Of a stretch of 64,000 bases of DNA, positions 16,117-24,056 are shown piece by piece. The notes beneath the pieces were generated by a model that had not been told where the DNA came from, ran no database searches, and saw only the letters and a list, made by a program, of their open reading frames with translations. The position numbers were made by a program, and so were the translations under genes. Origin of the DNA: Candidatus Microbacterium phytovorans (GTDB taxonomy: Bacteria > Actinomycetota > Actinomycetes > Actinomycetales > Microbacteriaceae); assembly GCA_029202445.1 (NCBI GenBank), contig CP119321.1:2666001-2730000 (forward strand), read 5' to 3'. Position 1 is the stretch's first letter, and each line of letters begins with the position of its first letter.

Positions 16117-17903
16117 GGGAGGTTCTCCCGCGGGGCGAGGTCGGCCAGACGCGTGACGCTCGCCAGGGCAGGATGCCGTGACCCCTGCAGGGCGCGACGC
16201 AGCGGCGGCAGGCGCAGGCCCGCGCGTCGAAGGAGGGTGTCGTCGGCGAAGACCTCGGAGGTGGAGGCATCCGCGAGGATCCGCCCCTCGCCGACGACGA
16301 TGGTGCGGTCGGCGTAGTCGGTGACCAGCTGCATGTCGTGGGTGACGACGAGGATCGTCGTGCCCGCGTCGCGGAGCGCGCTCAGGAGACCGAGGAGCTC
16401 GTCGGCGCGGGCGCGGTCCTGGCCGAACGTGGGTTCGTCGAGGGCGAGGATCGGTGCGCCGGCGACGAGGGCCGTGCCGACGGAGAGCCGTCGCTTCTGG
16501 CCGCCCGAGAGCAGGAACGGGTGGACGTCGGCGCGGTCGGTTAGCCCGAAGCGTTCGAGGATGTCGCGCACCCGGCCCTGGACGTCCGCCTCGGGAAGCC
16601 GCTGCAGCCGGAGCCCGTGGGCGAGCTCCTCCGCGACGGTGTGCGCGATGAACTGGTGTTCGGGGTTCTGGAAGACGAAGCCGATCCGCCGCGAGAGGGT
16701 GCGCAGATCGGTGCGGGCCGGGTCGGCACCGCCGATCGACACGTGTCCGCGGGGCACGGGGATCACGCCGGAGATCGCCTGCAGCAGCGTGGTCTTCCCG
16801 GCGCCGTTCGCGCCGACGATCGCGACGAACTCGCCCGCGCGCACAGTGAGGTCGATGTCGTGGAGGATCGGCGTGCGCCCCCGGGACACGTCGAGCCCGC
16901 GCACCTCGATGACCGTCGGGGATGCCGCCCGTTCGGCGGCCGGAGACCCCGCCCGCTCCGTCGACTCCGTGCCGGGTGGCGTGGGCGGCGCGGGAATGCC
17001 ATCGACGGCGGCGCGCAGTTCGTCGGGCGTGAGCGGCAGCCGATCGAGCGGCCACCCGGCATCCCGCAACGCCAGTGCGGCCAGCGTCGACACGGGAAGC
17101 CAGACGCCCAAGGCGTGGAGCTTGTCGGCCCGACGGCGCAGCACCTCGTCGGTCGTGCCGTCGGCGATCGTCCGGCCGGAGGCGTCGAGGGCGACCACCC
17201 GATCGGTGATCGCCACGGCGGCGTCGAGGTTGTGCTCGATGAGGACGATCGCGCGGTCGCCCGCGGCCGACACCTCGGCCAGCGTCGCGTAAACCTCCTC
17301 GATGCCCGCCGGGTCGAGATTGGCGGTGGGCTCGTCGAGCACGAGCAACGGCGACCCCATCGCCAGTGCGCACGCGATCGCGAGTCGTTGGCGGCCACCG
17401 CCTGACAGGCGGTCGGGGTTGTCCGCCCGTCGATCCCACAGCCCGACGCGGCGCAGGGCGTCGTGGGCCCGAGCGAGAACCTCCTCGACCGGCAGGCGCA
17501 GGTTCTCCGGCCCGAAGGCGACCTCGTCGAGCAGGGTGCCGGTGACCAGTTGGGCGTCGGGGTCCTGGAAGACCATGCCCACGCGGGTGCTCAGAGTGGA
17601 GACGGGGGTCGTCCCGGCATCCAGTCCGTCGATGCGCACCCGGCCGGTGACCGCGGCGGGGATCGAGTGGGGGATGAGGCCGTTGAGCGCCAGGGCGAGG
17701 GTCGACTTGCCCGAGCCGCTGGGTCCGAGCAGGAGCACGACTTCTCCGCGCCGCACCTCGAAGGAGGTGCCGTCGGGGGTCGCCATGCTCTCGCCGTCGT
17801 GGGTGATGGTGACGTCCCGCACCTCGACGAACGCGGTGCCGGAGCCGTCGCCGCGGGAGCCGGTCGATGCCCGCCCGGTCACCGTCTCGTCTCGGTTCCC
17901 CAC
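16113..17903 (-). CDS. ECF transporter ATPase, two fused domains (YkoD/EcfA1-A2 type)
   Basis: A 596-residue protein combining both energising domains of an ECF importer. Domain 1: Walker A GPSGSGKST (about residue 61), Q-loop FQDPDAQL, signature LSGGGRQRLA, Walker B LLVLDEPTANLD. Domain 2: Walker A GANGAGKTT (about 374), FQNPEHQF, signature LSGGQKRRLS, Walker B ILALDEPTFGQD. The FQNPxxQ forms are typical of EcfA. A Pro/Glu/Ala linker joins the two. The GTG start at 17903 has a TAAGTT -10 box 6 nt upstream, and a DtxR-like iron box (17908-17926) covers that promoter, so transcription is probably repressed by iron. First gene of the operon ATPase-T-SIP-S. Confidence 0.92.
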   Translation of the reverse strand: MGNRDETVTGRASTGSRGDGSGTAFVEVRDVTITHDGESMATPDGTSFEVRRGEVVLLLGPSGSGKSTLALALNGLIPHSIPAAVTGRVRIDGLDAGTTPVSTLSTRVGMVFQDPDAQLVTGTLLDEVAFGPENLRLPVEEVLARAHDALRRVGLWDRRADNPDRLSGGGRQRLAIACALAMGSPLLVLDEPTANLDPAGIEEVYATLAEVSAAGDRAIVLIEHNLDAAVAITDRVVALDASGRTIADGTTDEVLRRRADKLHALGVWLPVSTLAALALRDAGWPLDRLPLTPDELRAAVDGIPAPPTPPGTESTERAGSPAAERAASPTVIEVRGLDVSRGRTPILHDIDLTVRAGEFVAIVGANGAGKTTLLQAISGVIPVPRGHVSIGGADPARTDLRTLSRRIGFVFQNPEHQFIAHTVAEELAHGLRLQRLPEADVQGRVRDILERFGLTDRADVHPFLLSGGQKRRLSVGTALVAGAPILALDEPTFGQDRARADELLGLLSALRDAGTTILVVTHDMQLVTDYADRTIVVGEGRILADASTSEVFADDTLLRRAGLRLPPLRRALQGSRHPALASVTRLADLAPRENLP

Positions 17904-17907
17904 CCCA

Positions 17908-17926
17908 CCAACTTAGCCCACCCTAA
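17908..17926 (-). promoter_or_regulatory. DtxR/IdeR-like iron box over the ECF operon promoter
   Basis: On the minus strand the 19-mer reads TTAGGGTGGGCTAAGTTGG. Against the DtxR consensus TTAGGTTAGSCTAACCTAA I match 13 of 19 positions, including TTAGG and GCTAA. The -10 box TAAGTT (17910-17915) is inside it and the GTG start at 17903 follows after 6 nt, so a bound repressor would block a leaderless promoter. Confidence 0.6.
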
Positions 17927-17960
17927 CTTCCCGGCTGTCGGCCGGGTCGTGGACGCCTTT

Positions 17961-18509
17961 TCAGGCGCGGGCGCGAGCGACGCCGGCGCGACGCAGACCT
18001 CGCCCGACGGCCAGCCCGCCCGCCGTCCACGCCACCGGAGACAGCACCGACAGGGCGAGGTAGGCGATCTGCGCCCACGGGTCGAGCTTGGACAGATCGG
18101 CCGCGAAGAAGACGACCACCGCGACGATCACGCCGATGATGACCGCCGAGACGAAGAACCGCCACGGGCCCCAGGACCGGTACCGGGTGAGCGCCGCGAC
18201 GCCCTCCTGGATCGCGCCGAACAGCAGCGCCGTGCCGAGGAACCGTCCGATCCACATGGGCGCGAACGCGCTCGCGACGAGAGCGGCGAGCACGTGCGTG
18301 ATGAGGGCCACGAGCGGGAGGCGGAGCACCTCCTGCGCGACGATGCCCGGCAGCACGTGCGCTCCGAGCAGCAGTCCGTACAGGAACGGCGCCGTCGCGA
18401 TCACCACGAGGCTCAGCGAACCGGCGATGCCCCCGACGATGCCGGTGGCGACGCCGATCGCGGCGCAGACGAGCAGCACGCGCGTCGACAGGAGCGGGGT
18501 TCGGGCCAC
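17961..18509 (-). CDS. ECF transporter S component, YkoE-like (copy 2)
   Basis: Membrane protein of 182 residues, the same length as the S component at 13852-14400 and clearly homologous (STRVLLVCAAIGVATG versus STVYLLTCAAIGVAGG; HVLPGIVAQEVLRLP versus WMLPGVVALRLLQRP; both end near GVAR). Five to six hydrophobic helices, basic ends. The GTG at 18509 has TACGCT 6 nt upstream, consistent with a leaderless transcript separate from both the pirin gene behind it and the iron-boxed ATPase promoter ahead. A second S gene with its own promoter implies two ligands or conditions for one ATPase/T core. Ligand unknown. Confidence 0.75.
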   Translation of the reverse strand: MARTPLLSTRVLLVCAAIGVATGIVGGIAGSLSLVVIATAPFLYGLLLGAHVLPGIVAQEVLRLPLVALITHVLAALVASAFAPMWIGRFLGTALLFGAIQEGVAALTRYRSWGPWRFFVSAVIIGVIVAVVVFFAADLSKLDPWAQIAYLALSVLSPVAWTAGGLAVGRGLRRAGVARARA

Positions 18510-18515
18510 CCTTCC

Positions 18516-18521
18516 AGCGTA
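18516..18521 (-). promoter_or_regulatory. -10 box of leaderless promoter
   Basis: TACGCT, 6-nt spacer (GGAAGG), GTG at 18509. The spacer itself is purine-rich and could alternatively act as a weak ribosome-binding site. Confidence 0.45.
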
Positions 18522-18546
18522 GTCGCGCGCGCGAGGAGACCGGCGC

Positions 18547-19527
18547 TCAGCGGCCGGGAGAAGCCGGTCGCCGGCGGGGCGTGAGCCGCACCCCCGGCAG
18601 TGGCGGCGCCGGGATGCGCTCGTCGCCGTGACCGACGACGTGGCCGAAGCGGTCGGTGCCCGCCTCCCAGGCTTCCCGCGCCTCGACGATCTCCTCGTGC
18701 GAGCGGCCGACGAAGTTCCACCACATGACGATGTCGTCCTCGAACGGCTCCCCGCCGAGCACGAACACCGTGGCATCCTCGGTCGCCGTCACCTCGATCG
18801 ACTCGCGACGGATGCCGAGGTACAGCAGCCCCAGGTCGGGCAGCGCCGTCGGCTCGTCGACGTGCACGACCGGATCGCCGGAGATCCCGACGATCGCGTA
18901 CTCCCAGGCGGGGTTCAACGGCAGGCGGGTGCGCGTGCCCGCCGGGAGCAGCACCTCGGCGCCGACGATCGGCGTGTACATGCGTGCGGGCGAGGTGGCA
19001 CCGGCGAAGGAGCCGACGACGACGTGGGCCGTGGCCCCGCCGCCGAGGTCGACGACGGGCAGCTCCTCGATGCGTTCGAAGTCGCGTTCGCCGTGCCGCC
19101 GCGACTCCGGGAGCGCCACCCACAGCTGCAGCGCGTCGAGCGGCACCGGATCGTCGCCGACCGAGTACTCCGAGTGGGCGATCCCCGCACCGCTCGTCAT
19201 GATGTTGAGCACGCCCCGGCGCACGACGACGTCGCTGCCGATCGTGTCGCGGTGCCGCACGTCGCCGACGAACGGCCACGTCACCGTCTGCAGGCCGATG
19301 TGGGGATGGGGCTCGACGCGCATGCGCGTGCGCTGCGGACCGAACCGGTCGAGGAAGCACCACGCCCCCACCATCGGGAGTTCCCGCTGCGGGAGACTCC
19401 GATGCACCGACATCCCCCGCACGCCGCCGAGCGGCACCTCGCGCGCCTCCAGCAGCAGCGACCGCGGAGCGTCGCCGCCGAGCGGCGCCTCACGGGCCGG
19501 GTCGCCGGGGGCGTCGAGGCGGGTCAT
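18547..19527 (-). CDS. Pirin family protein
   Basis: Bicupin metalloprotein of 326 residues, slightly longer than usual. N-terminal cupin shows the metal-ligand pattern of pirins: HPHIGLQTVTW (two His, about residues 74-76) and the later AGIAHSE (His and Glu, about 117-119). C-terminal cupin starts near YTPIVGAEVLL and ends with the typical FVGRSHEEIVEAREAW. Bacterial pirins have been linked to quercetinase activity or metabolic regulation; the substrate here is not predictable. Its start overlaps the stop of the acetyltransferase gene by 4 nt (ATGA), so the two are coupled. The Arg/Pro-rich tail after residue 310 is probably disordered. Confidence 0.9.
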   Translation of the reverse strand: MTRLDAPGDPAREAPLGGDAPRSLLLEAREVPLGGVRGMSVHRSLPQRELPMVGAWCFLDRFGPQRTRMRVEPHPHIGLQTVTWPFVGDVRHRDTIGSDVVVRRGVLNIMTSGAGIAHSEYSVGDDPVPLDALQLWVALPESRRHGERDFERIEELPVVDLGGGATAHVVVGSFAGATSPARMYTPIVGAEVLLPAGTRTRLPLNPAWEYAIVGISGDPVVHVDEPTALPDLGLLYLGIRRESIEVTATEDATVFVLGGEPFEDDIVMWWNFVGRSHEEIVEAREAWEAGTDRFGHVVGHGDERIPAPPLPGVRLTPRRRPASPGR

Positions 19528-19871
19528 GCGTCCGCGGCGTCCACGTCGTCGCTGCCCGCGGCATCCGCTGTCGGACGCCAGTGCACCTCGAGACCCTCCA
19601 CGTCATGCGTCTGCACGTACTTCACCACGAACGGGCACACCGGGACGACGGTCTCGCCGCGGGCGGCGACATCGGCGAGCGCCTGCCCGACCAGTGCGGA
19701 GCCCAGGCCGCGACCCCCGAACGCGGGATCGATCTCGGTGTGCGGGAACACCAGGCGCCCCTGCTCGTCGGCGCGGAACAGTGTGAACCCGGCGACCGTG
19801 TCGCCCTGGCGGATCTCGTAGCGCCCCTTCGCGTCGTTGCGCTCTACGGTGATCTGGCCGTCATCGCTCAT
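19524..19871 (-). CDS. Small GNAT-like N-acetyltransferase (Acetyltransf_CG / NATD1 type)
   Basis: Minimal acetyltransferase fold of 115 residues. The key segment VFPHTEIDPAFGGRGLGSALVGQAL contains the acetyl-CoA-binding GGRGLG loop (about residues 52-57), and the following VVPVCPFVVKYVQTH is the signature of the short Acetyltransf_CG group (C-P-F-V-x-K/x-Y). I start at the ATG at 19871, with GAGG about 6 nt upstream; longer in-frame extensions run through palindromic element C and cannot be coding. A possible -10 TACGTT lies at 19912-19917. Substrate unknown. Coupled to the pirin gene by a 4-nt overlap. Confidence 0.88.
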   Translation of the reverse strand: MSDDGQITVERNDAKGRYEIRQGDTVAGFTLFRADEQGRLVFPHTEIDPAFGGRGLGSALVGQALADVAARGETVVPVCPFVVKYVQTHDVEGLEVHWRPTADAAGSDDVDAADA

Positions 19872-19995
19872 GGATGCCTCGGTCCTCTCGGTGCTCGTCG
19901 TCGCTGAACCCAACGTAAGCCGCGGCCGCCCTGTTCCGCGAGCCTCCGGCGCCGTTCGTCTCGGCATCCGCGCCGGTCGCCGCGTGCCGACGCGT

Positions 19996-20065
19996 CCGCT
20001 TACAGGCAGAACCGGGCCGGAGGCGGTGGTTCCGCCCCGCCGCCGTCGATTTTGCCTGTAAGCGG
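19996..20065. repeat. Dispersed palindromic element, copy C
   Basis: Left arm 19996-20011 and right arm 20050-20065 (TTTTGCCTGTAAGCGG) pair with a single C-to-T difference that would still allow a G.U pair in RNA; loop about 38 nt. It sits between divergent genes, so for this copy a terminator role is unlikely. Confidence 0.88.
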
Positions 20066-20140
20066 GCGGCAACGGTGGATCGGCGCCGCCCCCGGTTGCC
20101 GCATCGCGGTCTGGGACAATGGACGTCGGGAGTTGATTCG

Positions 20141-21364
20141 ATGAGACGGGCGTTCGTCGGAGTCGCCCTCGTGCTCGCCGCGATGCTGAGCGCGTGCGCG
20201 GCGCCCCCGTCGGCGACCCCGTCGCCGAGCCCCGCCACCGAGTCGGCGACCCCGTCGCGGGCCGGCCCCGCCACCGGTCCCGCGTCGCCGTACCCGCTGC
20301 TGACGCCCACGCCCGCTCCGTCGCCCACGCCCGAACCCGATCCGCTCGCGTCGCTCACGCTCGAGCAGCGGGTCGGTCAGCTGTTCATGGTGGGCACCCC
20401 GGTCGACCGGGCCGCCAAGACGACGCTGCGAGCCGTCCGCGACCGTCACGTCGGCAACCTGTTCCTCGCGGGCCGGTCGTCGAAGGGAGCGGATGCCGTG
20501 GCATCCGTCGTCGACCGGTTCACCGCCCTCGTCGGCCTGGAGACGACGGGCGGGCTGCCGCTGTGGGTCGCGACCGACCAGGAGGGCGGCCAGGTGCAGG
20601 TGCTGCGGGGGAAGGGGTTCTCCGACATCCCGTTCGCGATCCGGCAGGCCGATGCCGGCGACCGCGCCCTCGAGAAGGAAGCGCGGCGCTGGGGTGCGCA
20701 GTTGCGTCGAGCCGGAGTGACGATGAATCTCGCGCCGGTCGCCGACATCGTGACGAGCCCGAAGACGCGCTTCGACAACGCCCCCATCGGGGCGTTCGGC
20801 CGGCAGTACGGGTACGACGGTCGGACGGTGGAGGAGAAGGCGGGCGCGTTCGCGCGGGGGATGCGCGCGTCCGGCATCCTGCCGACGTTCAAGCACTTCC
20901 CGGGCCTCGGCCGCGTGACCGACAACACCGACACGACGCGGCACGTGGAAGACGACGTCGTGCGGGCCGCGTCGCCCGACGTGCGGGTCTACCGCGACCT
21001 GACCGCCGCCGGACCGTCGGTGGTCATGGTCAGCAGTGCGATCTACGAGCGCATCGACCCGAAGCGACCGGCGATGTTCTCGAAGGTCGTCATCGAGAAG
21101 GTGCTGCGGGGGGATGTCGGCTTCGACGGCGTCGTGATGACCGACGACGTGTCGGCCGCCCGCGCGGTCGCGGGGATCGCGCCCGGTACGCGGGCCGTTC
21201 GGGCGATCTCGGCGGGGGTGGACCTCGTGCTGGTCTCGGCCGACCCGACGGTGCTGCCCGAGATGTACGACGCGGTGCTCACGCGCGCTCAGGAGGATCC
21301 GGCGTTCGCGGCGCGCGTCGACGAGGCCGCCAGCCGCATCGTGGCGGCCAAGACCGGAGACTGA
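20141..21364 (+). CDS. GH3-family lipoprotein, beta-N-acetylhexosaminidase-like
   Basis: A 407-residue lipoprotein: signal peptide with lipobox LSAC (Cys about residue 19), Pro/Ser/Thr linker to about 68, then a glycoside hydrolase family 3 barrel (LTLEQRVGQLFMVG; ATDQEGGQVQVLRG). The predicted nucleophile Asp lies in VVMTDDVSAA (about residue 344). The loop of canonical NagZ enzymes, KHFPGHG followed by a DSH dyad, reads KHFPGLGRVTDNTDTT, so the His acid/base is not at the expected place. The ATG at 20141 has a CGGGAG site 8 nt upstream; the upstream ATG at 20075 would precede the signal peptide by 22 residues. Possible role in peptidoglycan turnover. Confidence 0.85.
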   Translation: MRRAFVGVALVLAAMLSACAAPPSATPSPSPATESATPSRAGPATGPASPYPLLTPTPAPSPTPEPDPLASLTLEQRVGQLFMVGTPVDRAAKTTLRAVRDRHVGNLFLAGRSSKGADAVASVVDRFTALVGLETTGGLPLWVATDQEGGQVQVLRGKGFSDIPFAIRQADAGDRALEKEARRWGAQLRRAGVTMNLAPVADIVTSPKTRFDNAPIGAFGRQYGYDGRTVEEKAGAFARGMRASGILPTFKHFPGLGRVTDNTDTTRHVEDDVVRAASPDVRVYRDLTAAGPSVVMVSSAIYERIDPKRPAMFSKVVIEKVLRGDVGFDGVVMTDDVSAARAVAGIAPGTRAVRAISAGVDLVLVSADPTVLPEMYDAVLTRAQEDPAFAARVDEAASRIVAAKTGD

Positions 21365-21393
21365 CGCGTCGGGGTCGGGGCCCCGGTGTCGCT

Positions 21394-21467
21394 AACTCCT
21401 TCGATCCGGTGCGCGCGGAGGATGCCGGGGCCTTTTGTGCGCGTTCAGCCTCCGATTCGAAGGAGTT
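21394..21467. repeat. Long inverted repeat between GH3 and helicase genes
   Basis: AACTCCTTCGA (21394-21404) and its exact complement TCGAAGGAGTT (21457-21467) enclose 52 nt; the pairing extends imperfectly inward. Sequence is unrelated to the CCTGTA elements. It also lies about 50 nt before the -10 of the downstream helicase gene. Confidence 0.7.
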
Positions 21468-21516
21468 GCCGACGGCGGGCTCGGGGCACGCGGACGATTC
21501 CGCCGCAGATCTCCGG

Positions 21517-21522
21517 CAGACT
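21517..21522 (+). promoter_or_regulatory. -10-like box before DUF3516 helicase
   Basis: CAGACT, 6-nt spacer, ATG at 21529; weaker than TAnnnT but at the leaderless distance. Confidence 0.35.
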
Positions 21523-21528
21523 CGACGG

Positions 21529-24036
21529 ATGGACGACGCGACGCGGCTGATGGACCGCATCCCGGCCGGAGCGCCGACGGATGCCGTGTACGACGCGTTC
21601 GTCGCCTGGTCGGAGAGCCGCGGTCTCACCCTCTATCCCGCGCAGGACGAGGCGATCATCGAGCTCGTCTCCGGCGCGAACGTGATCCTCGCCACTCCCA
21701 CCGGCACGGGGAAGTCGCTCGTCGCGGTCGCGGCGCACGCGACCTGCCTCGCCGCGGGCGGACGCACCTATTACACGGCGCCGATCAAGGCCCTCGTGAG
21801 CGAGAAGTTCTTCGCGCTCGTGGAGATCTTCGGCGCGGAGAACGTCGGCATGGTCACGGGCGACTCCGCTGTCAATCCCGAGGCGCCGATCGTCTGCTGC
21901 ACGGCGGAGATCCTCGCGAACATCGCGCTGCGGATGGGGGCCGACGCCCCCGTCGATCAGGTCGTCATGGACGAGTTCCACTTCTACGGCGACCCCGACC
22001 GGGGGTGGGCGTGGCAGGTGCCGCTCCTGATGCTTCCCCGCGCGCAGTTCCTGCTCATGTCGGCGACGCTCGGCGACGTCACGCCGATCGCCGACGACCT
22101 CGCCCGCCGCACCGGCCGGGAGACCGCCGTCGTGACCGGGGTGGAACGGCCCGTGCCGCTCCACTTCTCCTACGAGCGACGCCCCGTGCACGACGTGCTG
22201 GAGGGGCTGCTGGAGAACGGCGAGGCGCCCGTCTACATCGTCCACTTCTCGCAGGCGGCGGCTCTGGAGCGCGCGCAGGCGCTCACGAGCGCGCAGATCA
22301 CGACGCGTTCGCAGCGGGATGCCATCGCCGCCGAGATCGGCGGATTCCGCTTCACGACGGGGTTCGGCAAGACGCTGTCGCGACTGGTCCGGGCGGGCAT
22401 CGGCATCCATCACGCCGGCATGCTCCCCCGGTATCGCCGCCTCGTGGAGACGCTCGCCCAGAAGGGTCTGCTGCGGGTCATCTGCGGCACCGACACGCTC
22501 GGAGTCGGTATCAACGTGCCGATCCGCACCGTCGTGCTCACGGCGCTGTCGAAGTTCGACGGCACGAAGATGCGGCAGCTGACGGCGCGCGAGTTCCACC
22601 AGGTCTCCGGGCGGGCAGGGCGCGCGGGGTACGACCCGTACGGCAACGTGATCGCGATGGCGCCCGAGTGGGAGATCGAGAACGCGGTGGCGCTCGCCAA
22701 GGCGGGCGACGATGCCGCCAAGCGGAAGAAGATCGTGCGGAAGAAGGCGCCGACGGGTGTCGTCACATGGGGTGAGGGGTCGTTCGAGCGCCTCGTCGAC
22801 GCGCAGCCGGAACCGCTCGAGCCGCAGCTCCAGCTCACGGCGGCGATGCTCATCAACGTCATCGGCCGCGGCGGCGACGTGTTCGCGAACGTCCGCGCCC
22901 TCGTGTTCGACAACCACCAGTCGCGTGCGCGCCGGTATGAGCTGGCGCGCCGGGCGATCGCGATCTTCCGCACGCTCGTCGTCGCCGGCATCGTGGTCGC
23001 CGACGACGACGGCATCCGGCTCACCGTCGATCTGCAGCCGAACTTCGCGCTGAACCAGCCGTTGTCGCCGTTCGCGCTCGCCGCGATCGAGCTGCTCGAT
23101 CCGGCGGCGGAGGCCGACGGGATCGGGACGGGACACTACGCGCTCGACGTCGTGAGCGTCATCGAGGCGACCCTGGACGACCCGCGGGCGATCCTCGGTC
23201 AGCAGGAGTACCGTGCGCGCGGCGAGGCGGTGGCCGCGATGAAGCGCGACGGCGTCGAGTACGAGGAGCGCATGGCGCTGCTCGAGGAGGTCACGTGGCC
23301 GAAGCCCCTGGCCGATCTCCTCTCGCAGGCGTTCGACACCTTCGCGGCGAGCCAGCCGTGGGTGCAGGACTTCGCGCTGAGCCCGAAATCGGTCGTGCGG
23401 GACATGTTCGAACGGGCCATGTCGTTCGGGGAATATGTCTCGTTCTATCAGCTCGGCCGCAGCGAGGGCCTGGTCCTGCGGTACCTGAGTGACGCGTTCC
23501 GCGCGATCCGCCAGACGGTGCCCGCTGAGGCGCGCACCGACGAGCTGCTCGACATCATCGAGTGGCTCGGCGAACTCGTGCGCCAGGTCGATTCGAGCCT
23601 GGTCGACGAGTGGAACAGTCTCGTCCACCCGACGGATGCCGGGGGCGACGAACCGGTCGTGCCGCCGGCGCCCCCGTCGGTGCTCACGAACCGGCGGGCG
23701 TTCACGGTGCTCGTGCGCAACGAGCTGTTCCGGCGGGTGCAGCTGGCCGCTCTGCAGGACGACGATGCGCTCACCGCGCTCGATCCGGATGCCGGGTGGC
23801 CCGCGGTGCTCGACCGCTACTACGACGAGCACGACGAGATCCTCACCGGCGGTCCGGCGCGGTCGCCGGCGCTGCTCACGATCGACGAGGAGTCCGACGT
23901 CTGGCGGGTCGAGCAGACGATCGACGACCCCGAGGGGCACCACGACTGGCGTATCCGGGCGGAGGTCGACCTCGCGGCATCCGTGGAGGAGGGGACGGCG
24001 GTCGTGCGCGTCGTGGAGGTGCTGCGCCTGGGGTGA
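21529..24036 (+). CDS. DEAD/DEAH-box helicase with C-terminal DUF3516
   Basis: Superfamily 2 helicase of 835 residues. Motif I ATPTGTGKS (about residues 53-61), motif Ia TAPIKALVSEKF, motif II DEFH, motif III MSATLG, and motif VI HQVSGRAGRAG (about 363) are intact. Between them CGTDTLGVGINVPIRTV is the Ski2/Lhr-like motif V. The remaining C-terminal half (from about residue 430) matches the actinobacterial DUF3516 region that accompanies these helicases. Likely acts on RNA or DNA in the cytoplasm; no partner is encoded nearby. The ATG was chosen because CAGACT lies 6 nt upstream and the N-terminus MDDATRLMDRI fits the family; the open frame extends far upstream but overlaps the GH3 gene. Confidence 0.88.
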   Translation: MDDATRLMDRIPAGAPTDAVYDAFVAWSESRGLTLYPAQDEAIIELVSGANVILATPTGTGKSLVAVAAHATCLAAGGRTYYTAPIKALVSEKFFALVEIFGAENVGMVTGDSAVNPEAPIVCCTAEILANIALRMGADAPVDQVVMDEFHFYGDPDRGWAWQVPLLMLPRAQFLLMSATLGDVTPIADDLARRTGRETAVVTGVERPVPLHFSYERRPVHDVLEGLLENGEAPVYIVHFSQAAALERAQALTSAQITTRSQRDAIAAEIGGFRFTTGFGKTLSRLVRAGIGIHHAGMLPRYRRLVETLAQKGLLRVICGTDTLGVGINVPIRTVVLTALSKFDGTKMRQLTAREFHQVSGRAGRAGYDPYGNVIAMAPEWEIENAVALAKAGDDAAKRKKIVRKKAPTGVVTWGEGSFERLVDAQPEPLEPQLQLTAAMLINVIGRGGDVFANVRALVFDNHQSRARRYELARRAIAIFRTLVVAGIVVADDDGIRLTVDLQPNFALNQPLSPFALAAIELLDPAAEADGIGTGHYALDVVSVIEATLDDPRAILGQQEYRARGEAVAAMKRDGVEYEERMALLEEVTWPKPLADLLSQAFDTFAASQPWVQDFALSPKSVVRDMFERAMSFGEYVSFYQLGRSEGLVLRYLSDAFRAIRQTVPAEARTDELLDIIEWLGELVRQVDSSLVDEWNSLVHPTDAGGDEPVVPPAPPSVLTNRRAFTVLVRNELFRRVQLAALQDDDALTALDPDAGWPAVLDRYYDEHDEILTGGPARSPALLTIDEESDVWRVEQTIDDPEGHHDWRIRAEVDLAASVEEGTAVVRVVEVLRLG

Positions 24037-24044
24037 CCGCCCGC

Positions 24045-24050
24045 CACAAT
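24045..24050 (+). promoter_or_regulatory. -10-like box of leaderless promoter
   Basis: CACAAT, 6-nt spacer, ATG at 24057, in the 20-nt gap after the helicase gene. Confidence 0.4.
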
Positions 24051-24056
24051 GGGGCG

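Noticed and set aside
17904..18546. TPP riboswitch upstream of the YkoE-like genes
   Set aside because: Gaps are only 37-57 nt and show no thi-box-like sequence; instead there is an iron box and leaderless promoters.
20075..20140. Longer N-terminus for the GH3 protein starting at 20075
   Set aside because: It would put 22 charged residues before a good signal peptide, and the internal ATG has a proper ribosome-binding site.
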